A stretch of 19,869 nucleotides of DNA, taken from NCBI GenBank assembly GCA_900617975.1, contig UZAE01000664.1, forward strand, positions 1 through 19,869, given 5' to 3'. The number at the start of each line of letters is the position of its first letter. The first letter of the stretch is position 1. The notes below the pieces were generated by a model. It saw nothing but the letters and a program-made list of their open reading frames with translations, had not been told where the DNA came from and searched no databases. Below are positions 9,030 through 18,928 of this stretch, piece after piece. The translations under genes and the position numbers were made by a program. The DNA comes from Rodentolepis nana (Eukaryota; Platyhelminthes; Cestoda; Cyclophyllidea; Hymenolepididae).

Positions 9030-9307
9030 TATTTATTTACTTAAAATTGTCAGACAGAAGGGAAGAGGACAAGTTGGCCAAGACAACTTGAAAAATAAAA
9101 AATAGGAAAAAAATTAATGGAGCATCAAGACTGTCTGAAATTTTTCGGTTTTTGAAGGCGACGAAGATGGTGCAAGGAGACAAAGTTCTTTTTCTTGCCT
9201 ACTAACCAAAACGATGCGCCGTGGTTCTTTTCGATGCCGTCTTGTGATTTTTTTGAGCCTAAAATCATTTTGATCCTGAAACTATCATTTTCTCCGGTTG
9301 AGGTCAC
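9030..9307 (-). repeat. Possible second retroposon with ATAA-type tail
   Basis: Read on the minus strand this segment ends in CTTCCCTTCTGTCTGACAA, then AAGTAAATAAATAA at about 9043-9030, the same tail type as SINE-A. It is less AT-rich than its flanks. Its body is not alignable with SINE-A by eye. A 60-codon minus frame (9307-9125) lies inside, but I recognise nothing in it. No target duplication was found, so this is tentative. Confidence 0.25.
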
Positions 9308-9524
9308 TTTCCACTAATAAACTCAAATATTTATTACAAAAATGTTTGGTTTGAGGTTGATTTTTTTACACAAAAAATGCCCCATGGCCTTTTTCTTAAT
9401 AATCCGCTATGTCTAGAAAAGACCTAATTTTTAATAAGTCTGCACTAAAGCTATTACAGAAAATATTGGTTTTATTCGATATATTTGGACCCGATATTCT
9501 ACATGTAAAGCAAAACAAATTAAT

Positions 9525-9808
9525 TTACTATATTCATATCAAATGTCAGGCTTTATGATAGTTATCATTAGTCCTTAAGCTGACTTCGGACTACACTGAG
9601 AGGAGAAACATGAAAGTCACAAAAGTGGGGAGAGGGAAGAGAAGAGTGATCCACAGATGTAAAGAAGATAGACAGACATAGAGGTAAAGAAAAATGGAAG
9701 GTGAGGTGAGTACGGAGAAAATGGTGGATTATGACATACAGTGGGGTCAAGATAAGAGTATGCTTTACCCAGAGTGTCCAACGTGGAAGCAATTCTGTCG
9801 CACTCCCC
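9525..9808 (-). mobile_element. SINE-A copy 3, internally deleted
   Basis: Both ends are recognisable (tail side ATCAAATGTCAGGC; head side AGAGTGTCCAACGTGG then CGCACTCCCC). A segment of about 50 bp in the head half is gone: the GTGGGGTCA block joins directly to GAGTATGC, skipping the block around GGTTAATAGACTTTTTTGCC. The tail is degraded to TATTCATATC and no target duplication is visible, so this is one of the oldest copies. Confidence 0.8.
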
Positions 9809-9810
9809 TC

Positions 9811-10944
9811 AACTCACAAATGATAATCGAGACATGGCTTTTGTGAAAATCCCGAGAATCCCTTAAATCTGTCTTCGAAATTCGTCCCCGCAAATTTAAA
9901 ATTAGCTGAATTATCAAAATATTCTGATAACTGGGCCTTTCAATCCGAATACTATATTGCTACTATTATTAGCTTTTAATTAAACGCTTGTCAGACTTTT
10001 TACCATATAAGCAATAAGTTTTCAAAGCATTCTGATTGCTACCACAATTCTAATACCCATTAGAGTTAGCCAAAGGTGCGTTACAGTGGGTGTCAAGATG
10101 ACAACTTCGGAGTTTTCACCCAAGCAAACTAACCCATGACCTAACGCCACTTCCCATAATCATCATGACAAATTAAACAACAACAGATTAATTAAATTAT
10201 TATGAAGGTGAACCCTCTCCTTTTTGTGCTCTATTATTACAACACGAAATAAAGCTAAAATGTATCAAAGGCTGTAAATCAAGCATTGAGCTCAAACTTA
10301 CCGCCGAGTTAATATCGGCGCTTCATCTGTTTTATGCAGAAAAAATAATAAGAGGCTTATTCCCCATAAATTCAGCTTTAGTTGTTACATTTAACTACGC
10401 CCACGACACAACAACAAAAAAGGCTTACACGAATTTGAAGTATGTGAAAACATCCGAATGAGGGGGCCACCTACGAAGTGAATGGGAAATGGAGGCGGTA
10501 CAAAGCAAGTTCAATTAGGGAGAAGTAACTTATTACTATTGCCTTTTGTTATGCCAGGAGGTCAAAGTTTCATTGCACTAATGTGTTAAACCAGGACGAC
10601 TTACATAGTTTAGTGATGACATATTAGCTTTCTTGTTTAAATTAACCAAAAGAGAATTGGCATGACCTTGATCAGCTTAGCTATTTCACTTGAGGCGAAT
10701 TGTTTAATTTTAGGGGATTAGATGGAGTATTCCAGATAACTCAAAGATGAGCGCAGAAACATGTATGTTGCATTGTTAGATTGACAACAGAAAACATCAT
10801 CTTTTTGCACTTACTTGCCTCTTAGTGCGGGAATTGGAGCGTTGGTAACAAATTTAGTCTCAAATTCAAGCACTCATTAATTCACCTAAGACAGGTCAGC
10901 GTTGACACACCAGATAATTCTTTTGCGCATTTTTCTATTATTTT
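9811..10944. other. Intergenic, nothing found
   Basis: No supported gene. One small dyad (CGCCGA, 7-nt loop, TCGGCG at 10302-10320) stands out in otherwise AT-rich sequence. I see no mariner N-terminal helix-turn-helix upstream of the transposase relic. Confidence 0.45.
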
Positions 10945-11267
10945 TAATTCTTACAACTGGATGAGACGGTCAAAAATCTAAGTCGATCAATACCATCAAG
11001 TGGAAAGTCCAAACCAGAAGTTAAAAGGTCAGCGAGCAAGGTCATTGAACAGCAAGGGGTCAAGGCTTAAACATGACATAGCTCGACCGGGCCTGAAAAA
11101 GCAAGAATGGCCTCCCAAGGATGAAGGAATTAAATAGGGAAGTCCTTCCATATCCTCCATATAAACCAGATCCCATCTCATTCAGTTGCTGCTTTATCAG
11201 CCACTTTGAACATTCTGAAGGAGCAAAACCGATTTCAAAATTCAAAGTGATTCCAAAGCCACATTGA
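10945..11267 (+). pseudogene. Mariner-family (DD34D) transposase relic
   Basis: Three pieces in the order of a mariner transposase can be read in different frames. First, an ACAACTGGATGAGACG stretch (10953-10968) gives TTG then DETV, matching the first catalytic motif TGDETW with a small frameshift. It runs into SSGKSKPEVKRSASKVI, like the GEP..K...KVM segment. Second, HDIARPGLKKQEW from 11072 matches HDNARPH, the second catalytic Asp. Third, an open frame from 11097 carries NREVLPYPPYKPDP (11133-11174) and ends at TGA 11267, matching EVLPHPPYSPDLAP with the third Asp. The second and third Asp codons are 94 nt apart against about 105 expected for D34D; the first and second are about 115 nt apart, far too few, so an internal deletion is implied. 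It is dead, with no terminal repeats found. Confidence 0.65.
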
Positions 11268-11742
11268 GCGAGTACCTTTAAGCAAAAAAACAAATAGAAA
11301 AAAGTACGAGAACCGCGCAAAGGCGTCTCAAATGATAGCTGGTGCTGAATATTATAGAGTGGTAAATACTTAATTCAAAAATAAATTACCATTTTTTTGT
11401 TATCTGATTGTTCGACTTTTTATTGTTCGCTTATTAGATAAATAGCGCTAAATTAATGGTAAGATCTTGTACAACAGTAAAACCCAAAAAATTTACATGA
11501 TCATATTGTTCCCTGAGTGAAATAGCATGAAGTCACTAGGTTATGACTATTCAAAGAATGCTTCAAATAAATTGCAGAAAAGCGGTTTTTTGAAATGCAC
11601 AGCATGGATATATGGTGAAGTAAAAAATTAAATGAATAGTAGAATCAATTTTTGCCCATTCTTAAATAGAAGTAATGAAAATTCCTGATAAATCCTTGGA
11701 TTTAATTATTAAAATATTGATAATATATTATGGATTTCATGT
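11268..11742. other. Intergenic, possible end of the mariner relic
   Basis: A short frame SQMIAGAEYYRV at about 11326-11361 could be the decayed mariner C-terminus (pattern RW.KCI...G.YF), but the match is too weak to include. The rest is AT-rich with nothing recognised. Confidence 0.35.
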
Positions 11743-11752
11743 TTCCGTTCAC

Positions 11753-12073
11753 GGGTGTGTTCCAAGTGGTGCACCCTGGGCAACGTATACTCATACGGCA
11801 CAAAAGTCTATAAACCGGCAGTTGACCTCTGACTTCAACCTGCCATGATCCGAATGTTTGTCATATTCGACCCCTTCACAGTACTCATCATAACTTTCTC
11901 TGCCTTTGTGTCTGTCTGTTTCTTTCACATCTATGAATCGATCTTCTGTCCCTCCTCTCGACTTTTTGTCACTTTGACGTTCCTCCTCCACTCTGTGAGA
12001 CTCGAAGTCATCCAAGGGGCTATCGGTAACTATCAAAACGCCTGTCATTTGAGATAAATAATTAAATAAATTC
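11753..12073 (+). mobile_element. SINE-A copy 4
   Basis: Plus orientation. It begins GGGTGTG but lacks the GATAGACTTACC part of the head, then runs TCCAAGTGGTGCACCC to the tail GATAAATAATTAAATAAA. Flanks TTCCGTTCAC (11743-11752) and TTCCATTTAC (12074-12083) agree at 8 of 10 bases, a plausible decayed target duplication. A minus-strand frame of about 99 codons is open in this copy only. Other copies have a stop (TGA) within the same stretch, so it is not a conserved protein. Confidence 0.85.
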
Positions 12074-12083
12074 TTCCATTTAC

Positions 12084-15000
12084 AAGACACACGTTAATAA
12101 ACTTTTTCGAATTTCACAGAAGCGTTCACTCTTTTCAATTATTGTCACATATTAATTTATGGCAATATATTTAAGTGATTTACTTTCTTCTATACTTATC
12201 AGATCTCTTGTTTAAGCCTTTTTACAAAAAAATATGCCACAATTTTGAAAGCTATTTGAAAGTTTAGTGACCTCGGCTCCAAAAGCTATTTCAGAGGCGT
12301 CAAAGCTGTCGTTGACACATCTCTTCCCATAAGGGTTTTCATAAGGCAATTCTCACGATTGTAAATTAAGTTAATTAGGGAAATAATAAAATTATTTCAA
12401 AAAAAAATCAGCAACAGCTTTCATCGATTTTCTGTTATGTTGGAAGAAAATAACTTTAATCTTGGTTCCCTTTTGCACTTAATTTAACCCAACGTATTTC
12501 AAATAACTTAAAACGGTACTTCATGAATAAAAGTGCATTATTTTGATTATAAAAATATATATTTATCTACTATGATTTGTTACAATTACACAAATAGCAT
12601 TCATAAGCACCCACTACTAAACATATGATAAAAATAAGAACTAAATTCTATAAATTTATTTCCATACTATTTGTGTGCGTGTGTGTGCTGTATTTTGGTT
12701 ATTTTATTAATTTCTTTAGAAATCAAAAAAATAATATAGCGTGTATTGCATGTGCTGTATATTGAGATGTATGGAAAATGTTATCAAAAAGGATCGCTTC
12801 CTATTTAGCCGGTAGTATTATCGTGACCTTTTGACCCTTGGCTAAATCGATGTGCACATTGAAAACTTCCTACCACAGAGTAATGTTTAGAGTGGCTTTT
12901 TTATAATAAGTTCTTGCATACATATTTATAAAACCAGCTCTTAGTAAGAAGACAAAAATGGCCATATTGTGGAATCATAATTTTTCAATCTGAACTTATC
13001 GCTGAATGTGATTAGATCCTGAAGTTTAAATAGTGATATAACTCCGTTCCCCTAAATTGAATTCGTTAAAGCAATGCGATCCTTATTTCAATACGTGCGG
13101 CGCACTTTGGCGTATTACGTTCACCTTGTCAACAATTGCTGTGTGTCTCGTTTAACTACTGCAGGAGTAGCCAAATAAAGTGAAGCGTTTTCGAAATAAA
13201 CCCATAATTCAATCAATTACCCAGTATTGTCTGAATATTGCTGAAATTTAATTATTAGGTGCTCCAAGTAGACTTTGCACAAAGCCGTATTCACTTAAGT
13301 GGAATAAGGAAAACTCAGTGCTTCCAGAATTCAGTGTAAAAGTGACGATTGGAATTTCTGGACATGATTTCTTCTACCCTCCACCCCCCTCCCCCACCAC
13401 CATTGCCTCATTCCGACACCCTTCTCGTTGACACAAACTTTAGAAAGATTTTTTTGTTCTCTATCGTAAATAATATATATATATATATATGTTATTTAAT
13501 ATTTTGTTTTAACTACTAATTTCCCTTACTAACATTTCTCCTCGCCATAGGCGCTGTTGACAACTTGTTTAAGACAATTAATGTCAAATACACAAATGTG
13601 AGCTCATTTAGCACCGCAAATAGAGTTTATTTGCGCAACTAATGAGGGGGGGGGGCGCTTGGAAACGGAACTAATTAATTTTTTAAAGGTACTCGAGTGC
13701 TTTCTCCCATCCTTTTGTTCGTGAGTTGTCTTTAATATTCTCAAGATTATTTTCTTGGACATATGACTGGTTCTCCGTGGGGTAAAATGATAGAAAAAAA
13801 GAGTTCAGGAGAATGTTTTAAATTTTTCTTGTTAATTACATGGATCAATATTTGCTTGAACAAGAATGAATAAAGTACAATTATGAAAATAATTTTAATT
13901 ACTACAACTACGAAAAAATTTCTTCCCCTACATCATCTCAATGAAAAAATTTTGTTTGATTTTTTTGAAATACAGATTAACTTATTTCACTAGCTAATGC
14001 CATAATTCAAGTAATATTCATTAGTACTTTATCTGTCGCAAGATCGCATAAAGGACATTGGGTCGAACTTTAACAAAATATGTTCCTCTCAATAATTTCA
14101 CCCTTATAAATATGAAACTGTTTGCTGACAGCTTGACCTTGAAAGCAAACTATTAGAGCTCAATGGGACCACCAATTTAACGTAGTCCACGGCCAACTTA
14201 GATATTCTCGCAATTGATTACTTCCATAAAAAAAGCTAAATATCTCAATGGAACTCCTTAGGTAAGAGAGGCTCACATATCCAAAGGGGGGGGGGCAATA
14301 GGTTAAAGTAAAAGCAATTCTTATAGAAAAGATGGTGGAAATGTATGCAAATTAATCGATAAGACTAACATTTCACTCAACCAATATTACAAGCTGAGCC
14401 TAAAAACTCTCGTAGTGTGAGATTTCATTCTACGGGCGAGTAAATAAGCACTGTCGATTGTTAATAAATGGTTCAAATTTCAAATGCTCCCCTCCCCCCC
14501 CCCCAACCACCCCCGATTCTACGCGTACTTCTGATGCTCTTATTTTGTCAACAAAATGATTATGGGAAGTATAACTGCTCCTACAGGTAGTCATTGGAGT
14601 TAAAAACCGGCTTCTCAGATACCCCAGGTGCATGATGAAGAAGTCAAGACAGCCGTAAAAACGGATAAGGAGCCAATGCCTGAAGTGTGACCTTTAACAC
14701 CGAAATTTTCACCTCAACTTTGAGGACAAATGTTAAAGTGCAGTTTTATAGAAAGTATTATGTCCACTAGTTTTCTAGTGTACTCAAAACCGAATTCAAG
14801 CTAATGATAAGGCCTTCATATAAATGAACTTATTTTGTGAAAATTTACTTTTAGCTAGCTTTAAATGCATACTTTTTTAAGAAATTTAGTGTTTTACTAA
14901 ATGTGTCCCAAAGAGCCTTGGTTAAGATTAAACCATTTCTAAATTTTTTAAGTTATCATGCAACTGTCGAATATATAACTTCGCATTCAACAGATTTTTG

Positions 15001-15112
15001 TGCATTCACTTTGTCAACGAATTAATGGCTGTCCATCTAGATAGGGGAGTAAAGATCCCATATTTCCTTGACATGATGGGAGACGGAGGTCGAATAAAGA
15101 TCGAAAAATTGG
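12084..15112. other. Long AT-rich intergenic stretch, no gene found
   Basis: No coding sequence supported. It contains a C-rich tract (13378-13400), a (TA)n microsatellite (13473-13490), an 8-bp-stem dyad (13615-13635), poly-G runs near 13648 and 14287, a C-rich tract (14489-14514) and a small perfect dyad CACTAG-TTTT-CTAGTG (14765-14780). Confidence 0.5.
13473..13490. repeat. (TA)n microsatellite
   Basis: Nine TA units in a row, uninterrupted. Confidence 0.9.
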
Positions 15113-15123
15113 AACTGCTAAAA

Positions 15124-15430
15124 AGGGATGTGCGATAGACTTACCTCCACGTGGTGCACACTGGACAACGTATACTCATACGGCAAAAAAGTCTATTACC
15201 TGGCAGTTGACTTCAAACTACCATGACCCCACTGATTGTCATATTCTACCACTTTCACAGTACTCATCTAACCATTTTTCTACCTTTTCGTCTTTGAAAC
15301 ACTCTTCTGTTTCCCTCCCTCTCTACTTTTCTTCACTTCGATGTTCCTTCCCATCTATGAAGCCTGAAGTCTACTAAAGGGTTAATGATAACCATCAAAA
15401 CGCTTGTCATTTGATATAAATAAATAAATA
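15124..15430 (+). mobile_element. SINE-A copy 5, near-perfect target duplication
   Basis: Full-length plus copy from GGGATGTGCGATAGACTTACC to TATAAATAAATAAATA. Flanking AACTGCTAAAA (15113-15123) and AACTGTTAAAA (15431-15441) differ at one base of eleven. The head hairpin arms ATAGACTT (15135-15142) and AAGTCTAT (15189-15196) are intact, and CCACGTGG overlapping GGTGCAC is present. Confidence 0.9.
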
Positions 15431-15441
15431 AACTGTTAAAA

Positions 15442-16096
15442 GTGAAATAAAAAACAGACTTTCTATAGATTTTTACAAAGAAATCTTACAATTTTGAATG
15501 ATTCCAATTACTCTAATTAGTATTTGCCAATCATTTTTAAGCAATAATTGACTTCCTACAGCTGAGTTTGGGTGAAAGTGCTCTTTGTTTGTACACGTAG
15601 AATAGAATTATCTTCTCTCTTCCACATTTGCGATAGAATTCCATGGATGGCAATACATCATACTTTATGAAAAGAATTCATTACCAAAATTACATTTTTC
15701 TCCAGGAAATTCCATTCCTTCAGTAAATAGTTACCTTAGGTACTACTTAAACCTTCTATTTTCAATGTTCGACTAATACCCTAAATGGCCAATCAGCATT
15801 GAAGAATTCAAATGCCCATCATTAAAACTTAGTCAAATGTCAAGTAGGTGCAACTAGATCCAAGCCTACGCGAACATTTCTATGGAGTTCAAATTCAACC
15901 TTATTCTTGTGCATAATGACAAAAGATTTCTAGAATGTGAACCAAAATAATGAAGAATATAAGCTGGAATTTAGACCAGAATCTAGAAAGTTCGGAATGA
16001 AAATAGCGGGGGTCAAATGAATTCACAATCATTTATTCCAAACGTCTGTTGGAAGATACTATGTTATACTCAAACCCATCAGCATTCACTATTATT
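15442..16096. other. Intergenic, nothing found
   Basis: AT-rich sequence between two SINE-A copies; no open frame or repeat recognised. Confidence 0.5.
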
Positions 16097-16107
16097 ATGA
16101 ATCAAGT

Positions 16108-16516
16108 GGGGTGTGCGATAGACTTACCTCTACGTGGTGCACCCTGGGCAACGTATACTCTCGATAGACTTACCTCCAGGTGGTGCACCCTGGACAACGT
16201 ATACTCAAATGACTTACCTCTACGTGGTGCACCCTGGGCAACGTATACTCTTACGGCAAAAAAGTCTATTAACTGGCAGTTGATTTCTCACTTCAATCTA
16301 CCATCACCCCACTGTATGTCATATCTGACCCCTTCCACAGTACTCATCTTAATTTTTCTCTACCTTTGTGTCTGTCTGTCTCTTTAACATCCTTGAATCA
16401 CTCTTCTGCTTCCCCTCCCGAATTTATCACACTTCGATGTTCCTCCCCTCAGTGAAGTGCGAAGTCAGCTAAAGGCTAATGATAACTATCGAAACGCCTG
16501 CCATTGAAATAAATAA
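16108..16516 (+). mobile_element. SINE-A copy 6, head triplicated, perfect 11-bp target duplication
   Basis: Plus orientation, bounded by identical ATGAATCAAGT at 16097-16107 and 16517-16527. This fixes the element as GGGGTGTGCGATAG... to ...CCATTGAAATAAATAA. It is about 90 bp longer than the others because a head unit of 44-46 bp (GATAGACTTACCTC...GTATACTC) occurs three times, at 16115-16160, 16161-16206 and 16207-16250. The body downstream is normal. A 112-codon plus frame here is a by-product of the triplication. Confidence 0.92.
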
Positions 16517-16527
16517 ATGAATCAAGT

Positions 16528-16715
16528 TGAAGTAAAATTTAAAAGAAATTTGGCAAAAAAGTACTTTCGCCTTGAGTGGGTTCGTAGATGCCTCTCAATC
16601 GCCATAACGGCATATCCCTTGCAAGAAAAAAATGTAATTTTTTTTATTTTGCAAATGTAATTTAATGCAAAACAAAAAAACAATAAATGGTCGTTTTATT
16701 GACTTAGTGTAAATA
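16528..16715. other. Spacer between inverted SINE-A copies
   Basis: Short AT-rich spacer with A and T homopolymers, separating the tails of copies 6 and 7. Confidence 0.5.
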
Positions 16716-16729
16716 TGATATGCAAGTAT

Positions 16730-17275
16730 TTGTTTATTTATTTATATCAAATGGCAGGCGTTTTGATAGTTTTCATTAGCCCTTTAGTTGACTTCAGGCT
16801 TTACAGATGGGAAGGAACATCAAAGTAAAGGTCGAGATGGGGGGGGGGCAGAAGAGTGTTTCAAAGATGTTCAAAGTGAAAAAGGTCGAGATGGGGGGGG
16901 GACAGAAGAGTGTTTTAAAGATGTAAAAGAGATAGACCGACACAAAGGTAGAAAAAAGGTGAGGTGAGTACGGTTGAAGTAGTTGAATTTGACATGCAGT
17001 GGCGTGATGGTAGTTTGGAGTCTAGTAGTCGAATTTGACATACAGTGGGGTGATTGTAGTTTGAAGTCATGTCAAATGCCGGTTAATAGACTTTTTTGCC
17101 GTATGAGAATGTAGGACATATAGGGGGGTCATGGTAGTTTGAAGTGAGAAGAAAACTGCCGGTTAATAGACTTTTTTGCCGTATGCGTATACGACTGTCA
17201 GTTAATAGACTTTTTGCCGTATGAGTATACGTTACCCAGTGTGCACCACGTGGAGGTAGGTCTATCGCACACCCC
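16730..17275 (-). mobile_element. SINE-A copy 7, heavily expanded
   Basis: Minus orientation, about 546 bp against about 320 for a normal copy. Flanks TGATATGCAAGTAT (16716-16729) and TGCTATGCCAGTAT (17276-17289) agree at 12 of 14. On the plus strand, a block of roughly 55 bp with AAAGGTCGAGATGGGG and CAGAAGAGTGTTT occurs twice (from about 16827 and 16881). The GTAGTTTGAAGTC / GGTTAATAGACTTTTTTGCC / GTATGAGTATAC module recurs three to four times between 16979 and 17232 in partly truncated units. The antisense donor is altered to GTAGGT. Confidence 0.88.
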
Positions 17276-17289
17276 TGCTATGCCAGTAT

Positions 17290-18045
17290 AGAAGCGTTCG
17301 AGTTTACGTGAAGTTTCAATCACGGTAGAGCTAACTTGAGCTTATCCTAAACGAATTCGGTATGCATTTTTGTGGTCTGGACATTCAACCTTTGACCAAA
17401 ATTTGATTAACTTCTCTTATTGTTGGATGGATTTGGGTTGGGGGGGGGGGACGCATTCATTCCGCTATTTCAAGGGCAGTTAGAAATTTCCCAATCTTGC
17501 ATCAACGCAGCTTCAGGAAGTCAAGTGCCAATGATTAGAACTCTAACTTGAGAATTCCAAGTTGTGAGTAGAAAACTACCGCGAAGAGAGAATGTGCAAA
17601 AAAAAGTAGTGAGAAACCGTAAGTCATCTGAAAGGGGGGGGGTGGGACACCTTTTTCTTCTTGGTTCACATAATTCAATGTTGCTTCTTTAGGGATATTC
17701 GAATTTATAACTTGGAGATGCGTTTAATCATTCAAAACCTATCATGCACTCTCTTTGATTGAGCTAAGTGAAAGCGAAAGCTAATTGATAGTTGAATTCC
17801 TTTTAATCCTAAAGATCTCCCTGTCTACAAGGTACTTGTCTCTTGACTACATTAAATTAACCCCCCACCCCCACCCCCACTCTTCCCCCACCCACCTTTC
17901 ACCCCCCTCCACCAACCTAGTAAAAGAAATTTAAGTTAGCACTGAATAAAATATTTAATTTCTTCCTTAAATGAGAGTCCGGATAATTTTGGAGCTTTTG
18001 TACTATAAATAAATTGAGTTATTTTAATTATCATTGAACCTTCCC
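17290..18045. other. Intergenic with C-rich tract
   Basis: No gene supported. Poly-G runs near 17441-17450 and 17634-17641, and a strong C-rich tract at 17861-17914 (G-quadruplex-capable on the minus strand). ATTAAA on the minus strand at 18028-18023 could be the poly(A) signal of the candidate exon to its right. Confidence 0.45.
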
Positions 18046-18180
18046 CTAATCACTAGTTGGCGATCTCTCCTTCAGACAAGTATGGAGCTTTTCACTCGCG
18101 CAGACACTGGCTTTTGACACATTGATGTATTGAATGTCAACTTGTTTTGGGTACTGGAATTTATCCACCAATCTACCAGG
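18046..18180 (-). CDS. Candidate terminal exon of an unrecognised gene
   Basis: On the minus strand a long (CT)n polypyrimidine tract ending CCCTCTCAG (AG at 18182-18181) is followed by an open frame of 44 codons, from PGRLVDKFQYPKQ through VSKASVCASEKLHTC to KERSPTSD, and TAG at 18048-18046. Residue composition is protein-like, and ATTAAA lies 18 bp beyond the stop (18028-18023). I recognise no domain. It could join to the exon at 18543-18397 in phase 0. Against it, the plus strand also has an open frame over part of this region (18147-18383), and the acceptor tract is also just a microsatellite. Confidence 0.4.
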   Translation of the reverse strand, partial: PGRLVDKFQYPKQVDIQYINVSKASVCASEKLHTCLKERSPTSD

Positions 18181-18183
18181 CTG

Positions 18184-18203
18184 AGAGGGAGAGAGAGAGA
18201 GAG
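18184..18203. repeat. (GA)n microsatellite
   Basis: A GA run with one GGGA interruption. On the minus strand it is the polypyrimidine tract before the CAG acceptor at 18183-18181. Confidence 0.85.
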
Positions 18204-18396
18204 GATAAAACAAGTAAAATATCCAACGGCACCTGTGAGCCAGAAGGTGTTCGAGTAGAACCTGAAAAGACATTAACACCAGTGTCTGGCTCCACGGACT
18301 TAGCAGACATGAAAAAACATCGTCTAAGTCAACTTGGTGTTTTGCCTTTTTCTAGACATCCGAAAATCTCTCGGGAATATTGAACTCCCCATTTAC

Positions 18397-18543
18397 AGGT
18401 GACTGATTGTCTGGGAGTGCAAGAAAATTTCTGAGGATTGTAAAATAACTACGGGGCTGTTCAGCTTCGTTGATCACTATTTCCACCCCAGTATAGAGGG
18501 GGGCATTGACGGGAATTCTCGAAGTTGCATCTATTTTGTACAT
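18397..18543 (-). CDS. Candidate upstream exon of the same unrecognised gene
   Basis: Minus-strand frame from ATG 18543-18541 (preceded by an in-frame TAA) through SRIPVNAPLYTGVEIVINEA and PRSYFTILRNFLALPDNQSP to a possible donor GTAAAT (18396-18391) in phase 0. Without splicing the frame runs on to a stop at 18352. Joined to the terminal exon across a 216-bp intron it gives about 93 residues. The ATG may be internal if a 5' exon lies further right, but no good acceptor is visible. No signal peptide or known motif is seen. This is a hypothesis from open frame and composition only. Confidence 0.35.
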
Positions 18544-18928
18544 TTAATTGAGCGACAAAAGAGCTCTTTTGAAAGCACCACCGGAAATTCACTACAACAA
18601 GCCTTAGTGCAATCGTTAAACTCACATTAATTAAATGATTTTCCAATTATGAGGCTGAGAATCTTCATTATCCACAACAATCAAGTCAGATGAATAGATA
18701 GCCTTTCTTTATAATTGCATACCCATTCATTAAGGAAAATGTGTACTTTCCACTGGACATAGCGATGAGAAAAGAAGTTGGAGAAAGCGAAGCATAATTT
18801 GTCCCCCTGAAATTCGAATTATTTACCCTTTCGTTAATAAACTCACAGGAATATGTGTCATTATTCTTACGCAATTGTTCAAGAGATTAACACTGAATCT
18901 GCTGTCAGCATTGGTGATGACATTCTAA
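18544..18928. other. Between candidate exons, no clear gene
   Basis: Both strands have short coding-looking frames near 18690-18800 (plus KENVYFPLDIAMRKEVGESEA with stop; minus TNYASLSPTSFLIAMSSGK). They cannot both be real, and neither has convincing splice sites. Confidence 0.35.

Noticed and set aside
11791..12090. 99-codon minus-strand frame across SINE-A copy 4
   Set aside because: Other SINE-A copies have a stop at the equivalent position and frameshifts, so the frame is a chance opening in one copy.
10302..14780. Small perfect dyads at 10302-10320, 13615-13635 and 14765-14780
   Set aside because: Stems of 6-8 bp are expected by chance in AT-rich DNA of this length, and they are not tied to any gene.
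16049..16387. 112-codon plus frame with repeated LRGAPWATYT
   Set aside because: The protein repeat is only the translation of the triplicated SINE-A head; not open in other copies.
5457..17275. Hammerhead ribozyme in SINE-A, as in some flatworm retroposons
   Set aside because: No CTGATGA...GAAA core on either strand of the copies.
18147..18383. 78-codon plus frame (EREREREDKTSKI...)
   Set aside because: It starts in the (GA)n repeat and overlaps the better-supported minus terminal exon. It cannot be excluded fully, but has no splice or family support.
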